Shown here piece by piece: positions 34,009 to 41,674 of a DNA stretch of 64,000 bases. How positions within the stretch are numbered: the first letter of the stretch is position 1; each line of letters opens with the position of its first letter. The stretch is from Saccharopolyspora hirsuta. GTDB lineage: Bacteria > Actinomycetota > Actinomycetes > Mycobacteriales > Pseudonocardiaceae. The notes under the pieces are model-generated. The model worked only from the letters and a program-made list of their open reading frames with translations, was not told the origin of the DNA and made no database searches. Location: positions 186,001 through 250,000 of the forward strand of contig NZ_VWPH01000002.1 in assembly GCF_008630535.1 (NCBI RefSeq), given 5' to 3'. Both the position numbers and the translations under genes were made by a program.

Positions 34009-35064
34009 GTGAAGATCGAGAAGTGGGTCATCCGGGAGCACGTCGAGGGCGTGCCGGACGTGGGGCGGATCTACGAGAAGGTGGTGGAGGACGTCGAGGT
34101 CGACCTCGCCGACGACGAGATGCTGCTGGAGGTCCGGTACCTCTCGCTCGAACCCCACTTGCAGGGCATCACGCTGAACATGCAGGTCGGGGAGGTGGCG
34201 GGTGCGGACTCGATCATGGAGGTCGTGCAGGCCGGGCCGCGTGCGCGCTTCCAGGTGGGCGACCTGGTGCAGGGCTGGGGCGGTTGGCGGACCCACCTGG
34301 TCAGCAACGGGGAAGGCGGGCCGTTGTGGGAGGGCAGGTTCCCGCTGGTCGTTCCGCCGTTCCGCAAGCTGGACCCGCGGAACTACGACGACGTGCTCCC
34401 GCTCTCGACGGCGCTGGGGGTCATGGGCAGCACCGGCATGACGGCGTGGGGCACCCTGACGAAGTTCCTGACCGTGGAGCCCGGTGACACGGTGCTGATC
34501 AGCGGTGCCTCCGGCAGTCTCGGGTCGCTGGTCGGGCAGCTCGCCAAGCGCGCCGGTGCCCGCGTCGTCGGCACGACCACCTCGCCGGAGAAGAAGGCCT
34601 ACATGGCCGAGCTCGGCTTCGACGCGGTGCTGGAGTACCGGCACGGCGACCCGGTGGACGAGGTGCGCGCCGCCGTTCGGGAGGCGGCGCCGGACGGCAT
34701 CGACAAGTACTTCGACAACCTCGGCGGTTCGATCACCGACGCCGTGTTCACCTGGCTCAACCGGCACAGCCAGGTCGCGGTGTGCTGGCAGTGGGGCAAC
34801 CAGGTCTGCGGCGACGAGGTCGGGCCGCGCCTGCTGCAGCACATCATGTACCCGCAGACCACCATTCGCGGCATCTACGTCATCGAGTGGTTCACCGAGT
34901 CGAACTGGAACGCCCTGCACGAGGAGCTCGGCGGCCTGATCCGGCGCGGGGAGATCCGCTACGACCAGACCGTCCACCACGGCATCGACGCGATCCCGGC
35001 GGCCTACCAGAGCGTTTTCTCCGGGGGTGCGGCAAAGCGCGGAAAGGTGCTGGTGGAGCTCTGA
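34009..35064 (+). CDS. NADP-dependent MDR-family oxidoreductase
   Basis: This 351-aa enzyme belongs to the zinc-free leukotriene-dehydrogenase-like branch of medium-chain reductases. It has the Rossmann motif VLISGASGSLGSLVGQLAKR, the substrate-domain LSLEPHLQG, and the NADP-contact area VVGTTTSPEKKAYMAELG. DNLGGSITDAVFTWL is typical of alkenal/one reductases. The activity would be reduction of an activated C=C bond; the natural substrate is unknown. GTG 34009 follows GAGGAGAGGAG. A GTGAG-type hairpin ends the unit. Confidence 0.9.
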   Translation: MKIEKWVIREHVEGVPDVGRIYEKVVEDVEVDLADDEMLLEVRYLSLEPHLQGITLNMQVGEVAGADSIMEVVQAGPRARFQVGDLVQGWGGWRTHLVSNGEGGPLWEGRFPLVVPPFRKLDPRNYDDVLPLSTALGVMGSTGMTAWGTLTKFLTVEPGDTVLISGASGSLGSLVGQLAKRAGARVVGTTTSPEKKAYMAELGFDAVLEYRHGDPVDEVRAAVREAAPDGIDKYFDNLGGSITDAVFTWLNRHSQVAVCWQWGNQVCGDEVGPRLLQHIMYPQTTIRGIYVIEWFTESNWNALHEELGGLIRRGEIRYDQTVHHGIDAIPAAYQSVFSGGAAKRGKVLVEL

Positions 35065-35080
35065 CGCGCGAAGGGGTCGT

Positions 35081-35122
35081 CGTGAGCGGTGATGGTCGCT
35101 CTTGCCGCCATCGCCGCTCACG
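35081..35122. terminator. Hairpin of the GTGAG family
   Basis: CGTGAGCGGTGATGG (35081-35095) pairs with CCATCGCCGCTCACG (35108-35122), with one G-T pair. It lies 17 bp after the MDR gene and shares the CGTGAG outer arm with four other strong hairpins in the window. Confidence 0.7.
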
Positions 35123-35128
35123 AACGGA

Positions 35129-35585
35129 GTGGTGATCGCGCGCAGCGGGCGGTTGTACGCGCTCGGCAATCCGCTGCTGTTCGTGATGGATCTGCTCGGC
35201 GGGCGCGGCGCCGCCGACGACCGCCCGTTTCGGTGGACGTACTACTTCTGCTGGGGCATCGACGACATCGCGACCCCTGTCGGGTACCGGGCGCCCGCGG
35301 CCGACTTCAACCGGCGCATCACGGAGTTCCTGGCTGGTGACGTGCAGGTCGTCACCAGCGCGGCGACGGGCGCTGTTCCACGAGCGGGCAGCGCAGTGGG
35401 GGCTGCAGCCGCTGGGGGTTGGCGTACGTGCTGTTCGAGGTCGCCGCGCACTGCCCAGCCACCGCCGACCGATCCGGCATCGGTGGCCGCGGCGATCGTC
35501 ACCCGCCCGCCTGTCCTCCGCCAGGACTCCGACCTGGAACCCCTGCGCTGGCCGGGCGGGGAACATCGCCGCCGCCTGATCCGTT
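35129..35585 (+). pseudogene. Frameshifted hypothetical gene
   Basis: The frame from GTG 35129 reads sensibly (LYALGNPLLFVMDLLGG, FRWTYYFCWGIDDIATPVGY, then ITEFLAGDVQVVTSAATG) until about 35370. The sensible sequence then continues in the next frame (ALFHERAAQWGLQPLG) and after about 35420 in a third (LAYVLFEVAAHCPATADRSG). Joined, these make one plausible protein. Two shifts within 60 bp indicate decay or sequencing error. I do not recognise the family. It separates the MDR gene from the SNF2 helicase. Confidence 0.45.
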
Positions 35586-35628
35586 AGAGGTACCGTACTA
35601 TGTACGTTCAACGGATCTGGAGGTGCGG

Positions 35629-38388
35629 GTGGGGCTGAGTCGGTGCGCGGTGGTGTTCGAGCCCGGAGATGTGCCGCGTGCGGGAGCGTTCCTCGTGCAC
35701 GACCCGTCCGGCGGGCCGCTGCCGCCGGAGATCTCGCTGGGGGAGGCCGCGGAACCCGTGGTCACGCTGCTGGAGGGCGGTGAGGTCGTCTCGCGGCGAG
35801 TTCCGGCGCAGCGGGTTCCGCTGAACCGGTTGTTGCCCCAGCTGGCTTCGCTGGACGGTCGGGAAGCGCATCCGGCTGCGGCTTTCTGGGGCGCGGCCGC
35901 GAAGCTCGCGCTGCACGTGGTGGCGCGCGGTCGGGTGCTGCCGGGTGTCCACGAGAGCGGTGTTGACGCCTGGCGTGCGGGGCCGTTCGACGTGGTCGAC
36001 GTCGAGCGGCTGCGCGCGTTGGCCGCTGCCGCCCCGGCGAGTGCGCGTTCGGTTCCGGTGGACGCGGATGCCGACCAGTTGGTGCTGCCCGATGCCGAGG
36101 CGCTGCTGCGCGAGTTCTTCGACGGCGTCGCCGACACGTTGCCGCGCACCCCCGGAGCGGTCTGGTTGACCGGTGATCCGCGGTACGCGGACCAGGAGCG
36201 CACCGCGGCCGACGGCGAGCTCGCGGAGTGGGCGCAGCAGGTCGCCGCTGGCGTTGACGAAGGCCTGCGGGTCGGCTTGCGCCTGGAGTTGCGCGGCGAT
36301 CCCGCGGCGACGCCGTTCACCGCCGTGGTCCGGCTGCGCAACCTCGCCGATCCGACGCAGGTGGTCGACGCCGAAGCCCTGTGGGCGGGGGAATCGCACG
36401 GGTTCGGCGACCGCGCGACGTTCGAGGCCGTGCTCGCGCTGCGCCGGGCCGCTCGCGCCTGGTCCCCGCTGGAAAGCCTGCTGGCGGAAGCAGAACCGGT
36501 CGAGCTGGAGCTGGTCGACGAGGACGTGGTGGACCTGCTCGGCGGTGGCGAGGCGCGACTGGCGGCGATGGGGGTCGACGTCGATTGGCCGCCCGAGCTC
36601 TCCCGCGAGCTCGGCGCCCGGGTCGCGGTGTCCGCGCCGGGCGCTCAGCCGGACGACGTTGCCGCCTTCTTCCGGGAATCCGGTCCGCTTCCGGTGTCCT
36701 GGCAGCTGGTCCTCGACGGTGAACCGCTCAGCGACGACGAGATGGACCTGGTCGCCAAGTCCCGCCCGGTGGTCCGGCTGCGCGACCGGTGGCTGCTGGT
36801 CGGACCCGAGCTGGCGCGCAAAGCGCGGGAGCGCGCGCTGCCGCCGCTCCCGGCGTACCCGGCGCTGGGAGCGGTGCTGGTCGGCAGCGCGGTCGTCGGA
36901 GGTTCGCGCTTCGAAGCCGTCGGGGAGGGCTGGCTGGGCGACCTGGTGGACCGGATCGCCGAGCCCGACGCGGGCCCGGAGCCGTTGGGGCAGCCCGCCG
37001 AGCTGGCCGCGACGCTGCGCGACTACCAGCGGCGCGGCCTGCGCTGGCTGGAGCGGATGACCTCGCTGGGGTTCGGTGGCTGCCTGGCCGACGACATGGG
37101 GCTGGGCAAGACGATCACGCTGATCGCGCTGCACCTGCGGCGTGCGGCGGGGCCGACGCTGGTCGTGTGCCCGGCTTCGCTGCTGAGCAACTGGGAGCGC
37201 GAGATCGCGAAGTTCGCGCCCGGCACACCGGTGCGCCGCTTCCACGGCTCGGCGCGCTCGTTGGCCGACAGCGGTTTCGTGCTCACCACCTACGGCACGA
37301 TGCGCGTTGACTCGGCGGCGCTCGCTGCGCACCGCTGGGGGATGGTCGTCGCTGACGAGGCCCAGCACGTCAAGAACCGCTTGAGCGACACGGCGAAAGC
37401 ACTGCGCTCGATCCCGGCGGACGTGCGCGTGGCGATGACCGGGACGCCGGTGGAGAACGACCTGAGCGAGCTGTGGGCGATCTTGGACTGGACCACGCCG
37501 GGGTTGCTCGGCCGGATGCGGGAGTTCCGCGCCGAGTGGGGGCGGGCGGTGGAGGAGGACCGCGACATCGCGACCGCGCAGCGGTTCTCCCGCCTGGTGC
37601 GGCCATTCCTGTTGCGGCGTCGCAAGAACGATCCGGGCATCGCGCCGGAACTGCCGCCCAAGACCGAGACCGACCACCTGGTCCCGCTCACCGCCGAGCA
37701 GATCGACCTGTACCAGCGGGTGGTCCGGGACGTGATGGCCGAGATCTCGGGCAGCACCACGGAGATCGCACGGCGGGGATCGGTGCTGAAGCTGCTGGTC
37801 GGGCTCAAGCAGGTGTGCAACCACCCGGCGCACTACCTCAAGGAGCCCTCGGCGGCGGCCGGGCGTTCGGAGAAGTTGCAGGCGCTCGACGAACTGCTCG
37901 GCACCATCCTCGCTGAAGGCGGTGCGGTGCTGGTCTTCACGCAGTACGTGCAGATGGCCCGGCTGCTGGCGAAGCATTTGGCCGACCGCGGGGTTCCCGC
38001 CCAGCTGCTGCACGGAGGGACTCCGGTGGCCAAGCGCGACGAGATGGTGCGCCGCTTCCAGGCGGGCGAGGTGCCCGTGTTCCTGCTGTCGCTCAAGGCG
38101 GCCGGGACCGGGCTGAACCTGACCCGGGCCGACCACGTGGTGCACTACGACCGCTGGTGGAACCCGGCCGTCGAGGAGCAGGCCACGGACCGGGCGCACC
38201 GGATCGGCCAGGACAAACCGGTGCAGGTGCACCGGTTGATCGCGCAGGGCACCGTGGAGGAGCGCATCGCCGAACTGCTGGCGCACAAGCAGGAGCTGGC
38301 CGAGGCGGTGATCGGCGGAGGTGAGGCGGCGCTGAGCGAGCTCTCCAACGCCGAACTGCGCCGCCTGGTGGAACTGAGGGGGGTCTGA
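35629..38388 (+). CDS. SNF2-family DNA-dependent ATPase / helicase
   Basis: This 919-aa Swi2/Snf2 protein has a 440-residue N-terminal region (SNF2-associated domain) and then the motor: ADDMGLGKTITLIALHLRR (Walker A), VVADEAQHVKN (DEAQ box), RVAMTGTPVENDLSELWAI, VLVFTQYVQMARLLAKHLAD, LSLKAAGTGLNLTRADHVVH and ATDRAHRIGQDKPVQVHRLI. It probably remodels protein-DNA complexes. GTG 35629 is preferred because GGAGG lies 5 nt upstream at 35619-35623; GTG 35623 is possible. It is immediately followed by a SWIM protein. Confidence 0.94.
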   Translation: MGLSRCAVVFEPGDVPRAGAFLVHDPSGGPLPPEISLGEAAEPVVTLLEGGEVVSRRVPAQRVPLNRLLPQLASLDGREAHPAAAFWGAAAKLALHVVARGRVLPGVHESGVDAWRAGPFDVVDVERLRALAAAAPASARSVPVDADADQLVLPDAEALLREFFDGVADTLPRTPGAVWLTGDPRYADQERTAADGELAEWAQQVAAGVDEGLRVGLRLELRGDPAATPFTAVVRLRNLADPTQVVDAEALWAGESHGFGDRATFEAVLALRRAARAWSPLESLLAEAEPVELELVDEDVVDLLGGGEARLAAMGVDVDWPPELSRELGARVAVSAPGAQPDDVAAFFRESGPLPVSWQLVLDGEPLSDDEMDLVAKSRPVVRLRDRWLLVGPELARKARERALPPLPAYPALGAVLVGSAVVGGSRFEAVGEGWLGDLVDRIAEPDAGPEPLGQPAELAATLRDYQRRGLRWLERMTSLGFGGCLADDMGLGKTITLIALHLRRAAGPTLVVCPASLLSNWEREIAKFAPGTPVRRFHGSARSLADSGFVLTTYGTMRVDSAALAAHRWGMVVADEAQHVKNRLSDTAKALRSIPADVRVAMTGTPVENDLSELWAILDWTTPGLLGRMREFRAEWGRAVEEDRDIATAQRFSRLVRPFLLRRRKNDPGIAPELPPKTETDHLVPLTAEQIDLYQRVVRDVMAEISGSTTEIARRGSVLKLLVGLKQVCNHPAHYLKEPSAAAGRSEKLQALDELLGTILAEGGAVLVFTQYVQMARLLAKHLADRGVPAQLLHGGTPVAKRDEMVRRFQAGEVPVFLLSLKAAGTGLNLTRADHVVHYDRWWNPAVEEQATDRAHRIGQDKPVQVHRLIAQGTVEERIAELLAHKQELAEAVIGGGEAALSELSNAELRRLVELRGV

Positions 38389-38389
38389 G

Positions 38390-39658
38390 ATGGCCTGGGA
38401 GTTCGACGAACCGGTGCGCGCGGTGACCTTCCCGGCCTTCCCGCCGGGGAAGCGGTACGGCAAGAAGTTCGCCGACACGTGGTGGGGCAACGCGTGGATC
38501 GAGGCGGTGGAGTACGCCGCGCTCGACCCGGACCAGCTGAAGAAGGGGCGCAAGTACGCCTTCGCCGGGCAGGTCGGGGCGATCACGGTCAGCCCCGGTC
38601 GCATCCTCGCGCCCGTGCACGACGGCGACCCCGACCAGCCCTACCGCACCGAGGTCCACTTCGCCGAGCTGCGCGACTCGGCTTGGGACCGGTTCCTGGA
38701 CCGGGTGGCCGGGCGGGCCGGGCACATCGCCGCGCTGCTCGACCGGGACATGCCGCCCGACCTGGTCGGCGCCGCCGAGGACGCCGGTGTGCGCCTGCTG
38801 CCGAGCTACGGCGACCTGGAACCGGAGTGCGACTGCCCGGACTGGGACAACCCGTGCAAGCACGCCGCGGCACTGGCCTACCAGGTCTCCTGGCTGCTGG
38901 ACCGGGATCCGTTCGTCCTGCTGCTGTTGCGCGGTCGCGGCGAGGACGAGCTGACCGAGGAGTTGCACCGGCGGAACGCGCGGCAGAGCGCGGAGGTCGA
39001 CGAGCGGGAGCCGGGCACCCCGGCCGCCGAGGCGTGGGCGGCTCCGGTGCCACCGCTGCCGGAGGGGCCCGGTCCGGTGCTGGTCGAGCCGCTGGAGCTG
39101 GCGCCGCTGCTGGCGGACGTCGAGGTCGGGGAAGCTCCGGTCGACACCGCTGCGCTCGCCGCGCTGGCCGCCGACGCGGCGGACCGCGCCCGCGGTCTGC
39201 TGTCCGGTGTGGACAGACCGGCGGACCGGTGGACCGACGCCGTGCGGCTCGCGGCCCGCGCGGGTCGCGACGAGCTGACCTCGCGGGCCGGGCGGTTTTC
39301 CGGCCGTCCCGCGGACTTCGCCCGCGCGGTGCGGGCGTGGGAGGTGGCCGGGCAGCAGGGGCTGTCGGTGCTGGAAGGTTCGTGGTCGCCACCGGGGGAG
39401 GTCGTGCGCCGTGCCCGCGCGGAGATCGCCGAAGCCTGGGCGGACGCGGGGTTGGGCGAACCGCCGGAAGTGCGGCACTGGCGCAACCGGCTGACGCTGA
39501 CCTCCTGCGGGGCGCAGCTCAGGTTCGGCGAGGACGAGCGCTGGTACCTGTTCCGCGCCGATGGGAGCGGTTGGAGCCTGACAGGCGCCCCGACGCCCCA
39601 CCCCGCCGAGGCGCTGATCGACCTGCTGAACTCGGGCGAAGGAGGCGACCAGCGCTAG
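38390..39658 (+). CDS. SWIM zinc-finger protein, partner of the SNF2 ATPase
   Basis: This 422-aa protein carries one SWIM finger, CDCPDWDNPCKHAAAL at about residues 147-162 (CxC...CxH). The N-terminus has FADTWWGNAWIEAVE, common to this family; the C-terminal half is Ala/Glu-rich and less conserved. SWIM domains bind DNA or proteins. The start lies 1 bp after the SNF2 stop, so the two act together. Genes of this pair are widespread in actinobacteria; their joint function is not established. Confidence 0.9.
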   Translation: MAWEFDEPVRAVTFPAFPPGKRYGKKFADTWWGNAWIEAVEYAALDPDQLKKGRKYAFAGQVGAITVSPGRILAPVHDGDPDQPYRTEVHFAELRDSAWDRFLDRVAGRAGHIAALLDRDMPPDLVGAAEDAGVRLLPSYGDLEPECDCPDWDNPCKHAAALAYQVSWLLDRDPFVLLLLRGRGEDELTEELHRRNARQSAEVDEREPGTPAAEAWAAPVPPLPEGPGPVLVEPLELAPLLADVEVGEAPVDTAALAALAADAADRARGLLSGVDRPADRWTDAVRLAARAGRDELTSRAGRFSGRPADFARAVRAWEVAGQQGLSVLEGSWSPPGEVVRRARAEIAEAWADAGLGEPPEVRHWRNRLTLTSCGAQLRFGEDERWYLFRADGSGWSLTGAPTPHPAEALIDLLNSGEGGDQR

Positions 39659-39679
39659 ACGTCCGCCGCGGTCGTGGGC

Positions 39680-40246
39680 TCAGGACTCGGCCGGGGCGGG
39701 GCGGTAGCAGAGGCGGACCACGCCGGAGGGGAAGGTCGTCGTGCTCACCAGTTCCAGGCGGACCGGGCCGAGGTCGTCGAAGATGCGCGGTCCGGTCGCC
39801 CACAGGTAGGGGCTGACGTTGAACCAGAACTCGTCGACCAGGCCGTGGGCGATGAGCTCGCGGGTCAGCTCCCCGGCGCAGGGCGCGATCAGGTTGCCGT
39901 CGTGATCGGCCTTGATGCGGCGGACGCTCTCGGCGAGGTCGCCCTCCAGCAGCGCGGCGTTCCACTCCAGCGGTCCGGTCAGCGACCGGGACGCGACGTA
40001 CTTGGGCATGCCGTTCATCCGGGCCGCGTAGGCCTCGAATCCCGGGACGTCCACGAGCTGCGGCCAGACCGCGGACAGGCCCTCGTAGGTCTTGCGCCCG
40101 AGCACCATGGCGTCGGCCGCCTGCCACATCTCCAGCCCGGCCTGCACGCTGTCCGGGTCGGTGACCAGCCAGCCCTGCGGTTCGGGCGCCGGTGCTTCGA
40201 AGGCGCCGTTGACGGTCACGGCGACGTTGACGATCAGTCGTCCCAC
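39680..40246 (-). CDS. RibD C-terminal / dihydrofolate-reductase-like protein
   Basis: This 188-aa reductase-fold protein shows GRLIVNVAVTVNGAFEAPAP, ADAMVLGRKTYEGLSAVWPQ, NLIAPCAGELTRELIAHGLV and DEFWFNVSPYLWATGPRIF. It probably uses NADPH, but the substrate is unknown. GTG 40246 has an AAGGAG site and overlaps the end of the upstream ArsR-SRPBCC gene by 13 bp, so the two are co-translated. The ArsR fusion is therefore a likely regulator of this enzyme. Confidence 0.88.
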   Translation of the reverse strand: MGRLIVNVAVTVNGAFEAPAPEPQGWLVTDPDSVQAGLEMWQAADAMVLGRKTYEGLSAVWPQLVDVPGFEAYAARMNGMPKYVASRSLTGPLEWNAALLEGDLAESVRRIKADHDGNLIAPCAGELTRELIAHGLVDEFWFNVSPYLWATGPRIFDDLGPVRLELVSTTTFPSGVVRLCYRPAPAES

Positions 40247-41067
40247 GAGGAGCTCCTTGTTCCGGGTGCGAGGGTCGCGGCGAGCTTGTCGAGGCTCTGG
40301 CCGAAGCCGATCTCCATGCCCGCGATGAAGTCGGCGGAGTCGACGGTGCTGTCGGTGATGCGCCAGCTGGCGTCGAGCTCCGTCCCGGTGCCGGTGGTGC
40401 GCAGGCTCAGGTCGACGTGCGCGGTGAAGGCGGTGCCGCCGTCGGGGAGCAGCGGGGAGAGCCGGTAGGCGAGGCGCTCGCCGGGGCGCACCTCCTCGAC
40501 AGCTCCCTCCGCGCGCCCGGCGACCGGCTCCGAGGCGTCGGCGTCCTCGACGTCGCGGTACTCGTGGACGATCCGCCCGCCCGGGCGGGCCTCGAAGACG
40601 AGCTCGGAAACGCGCAGGTCGTCGGGGGTCCACCAGGTGGCGAGCAGCGCCGGGTCGGTCAGGTGGCGCCAGACCAGGTCGGGCTGCCCGGGCAGCGACC
40701 GGTGGAACCGGAACGAGCGGTCGTCGGCCCAGCCCGGCGCTGCGGCGGCGCGCCGCTCCGCGTCGAGACCGGACCCGTAGCGGTGGAAGGTCGCACCGGC
40801 CCGGTCCGCGGTGTCGGCGAGCTGGTTCAGCTCGACGGCCAGGTCCCGCAGCGGACCTGGTTGGAGCGCGTAGATCCGGCGCTGACCGGTGCGCTGGGAG
40901 GTGACGACGCCAGCGCGCTCGAGGGTCTGCAGGTGCTTGGTGGTCTGCGGCTGCCGAGCCTCGGCGAGCTGCGCCAGGACGCCGACCGAGCGCGGTCGCT
41001 CGGCCAGCAGCCTGACGAGCCGCCAACGAGCCGGGTCGGCCAGCGCGGCGAGGATCGGTGCGTCCAT
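40234..41067 (-). CDS. ArsR-type HTH fused to an SRPBCC domain (second copy)
   Basis: This 277-aa fusion has an ArsR winged HTH at 1-90 (PILAALADPARWRLVRLLAE, ARQPQTTKHLQTLERAGVVT) and an SRPBCC domain at about 115-265 (FRFHRSLPGQPDLVWRHLTD, PALLATWWTPDDLRVSEL). The architecture equals the protein at 26630, but sequences are only distantly related. ATG 41067 lies right behind a TTGACA-type promoter, so the transcript is probably leaderless. The gene overlaps the DHFR-like gene. Confidence 0.87.
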   Translation of the reverse strand: MDAPILAALADPARWRLVRLLAERPRSVGVLAQLAEARQPQTTKHLQTLERAGVVTSQRTGQRRIYALQPGPLRDLAVELNQLADTADRAGATFHRYGSGLDAERRAAAAPGWADDRSFRFHRSLPGQPDLVWRHLTDPALLATWWTPDDLRVSELVFEARPGGRIVHEYRDVEDADASEPVAGRAEGAVEEVRPGERLAYRLSPLLPDGGTAFTAHVDLSLRTTGTGTELDASWRITDSTVDSADFIAGMEIGFGQSLDKLAATLAPGTRSSSWDD

Positions 41068-41075
41068 GACGTTGG

Positions 41076-41105
41076 AGTATTCGCCACGGAGAATGTTCGT
41101 GTCAA
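41076..41105 (-). promoter_or_regulatory. Promoter of the ArsR-SRPBCC/DHFR-like operon
   Basis: Reading the minus strand, TTGACA (41105-41100), an 18-bp spacer and AATACT (41081-41076) form a good vegetative promoter. The expected start of transcription is about 41069, within 2 nt of the ATG at 41067, so the mRNA would be leaderless. The AT-rich stretch around it stands out from the local GC content. Confidence 0.6.
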
Positions 41106-41116
41106 AGAATATATCG

Positions 41117-41410
41117 CTACGACACCTGCTGCACGGCGACGCGCCAGGTGACCCGGGGGAAGTTCGCCGCCAACCGCAGGTGGACGGTCTTCGCGCCGAG
41201 CTCGGCGGCGGCCCACCGGGCCAGCGCGTCGCGCTCGGCGTGCTCTTGCGGCGTGGCCGTCCCGCGCGCGCTCGCCGGTTTGGTCGCCTGCGGGTGCCAG
41301 GCGCCGTTGTCGACGCTCCCCAAGGCCCACGACGATCCGTCCGCATCGAGCGTGACGAGGATGCGCGGGGGATCGAGCGCCGATCCGCACTCCGGACAGC
41401 GCTGTGTCAT
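41117..41410 (-). CDS. Hypothetical protein with N-terminal Cys pair
   Basis: This 97-aa protein starts MTQRCPECGSALDPPRILVT; the CPEC pair suggests half of a zinc ribbon. It continues LDADGSSWALGSVDNGAWHP and ends with an Ala-rich helix and AANFPRVTWRVAVQQVS. I do not recognise the family. Its ATG overlaps the stop codon of the 31-aa membrane peptide gene (ATGA), so translation is coupled. Confidence 0.65.
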   Translation of the reverse strand: MTQRCPECGSALDPPRILVTLDADGSSWALGSVDNGAWHPQATKPASARGTATPQEHAERDALARWAAAELGAKTVHLRLAANFPRVTWRVAVQQVS

Positions 41411-41502
41411 GACGACCTCTGCAGCACGCGCAGGATCAAGGCCAGGCCGAGGAAGCTGCCGATGAGCAAGATCGCCCAGGCGATGTCCGGCATGTCCGCC
41501 AC
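41407..41502 (-). CDS. 31-aa single-helix membrane peptide
   Basis: GTG 41502 (or ATG 41493) opens a frame reading MPDIAWAILLIGSFLGLALI and ending LRVLQRSS: one transmembrane helix with a short basic tail. GGGAGC lies just before the GTG. The stop overlaps the start of the next gene by the ATGA arrangement, which argues that this small gene is real. Function unknown. Confidence 0.5.
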   Translation of the reverse strand: MADMPDIAWAILLIGSFLGLALILRVLQRSS

Positions 41503-41619
41503 GCTCCCGTCGTCTCGTCGCACCGGTTCGCCGCCAGTGCACACCCGGCGCGGCGGGGTGAGCGGCGCTGCTGACGAGATCTGGACACCGCCGGAGCGAG
41601 ATCGATGCGCGACGTTGAT

Positions 41620-41665
41620 GTCGTGAGTGCGCACCGGTGCTCCAACACCGGTGCGCACTCACGAC
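41620..41665. terminator. 20-bp perfect hairpin of the GTGAG family
   Basis: The arm at 41620-41639 (GTCGTGAGTGCGCACCGGTG) pairs perfectly with 41646-41665 around CTCCAA. It lies 10 bp beyond the end of the YhgE/Pip gene on the minus strand and is its probable terminator. Confidence 0.8.
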
Positions 41666-41674
41666 CGCGTCAGG

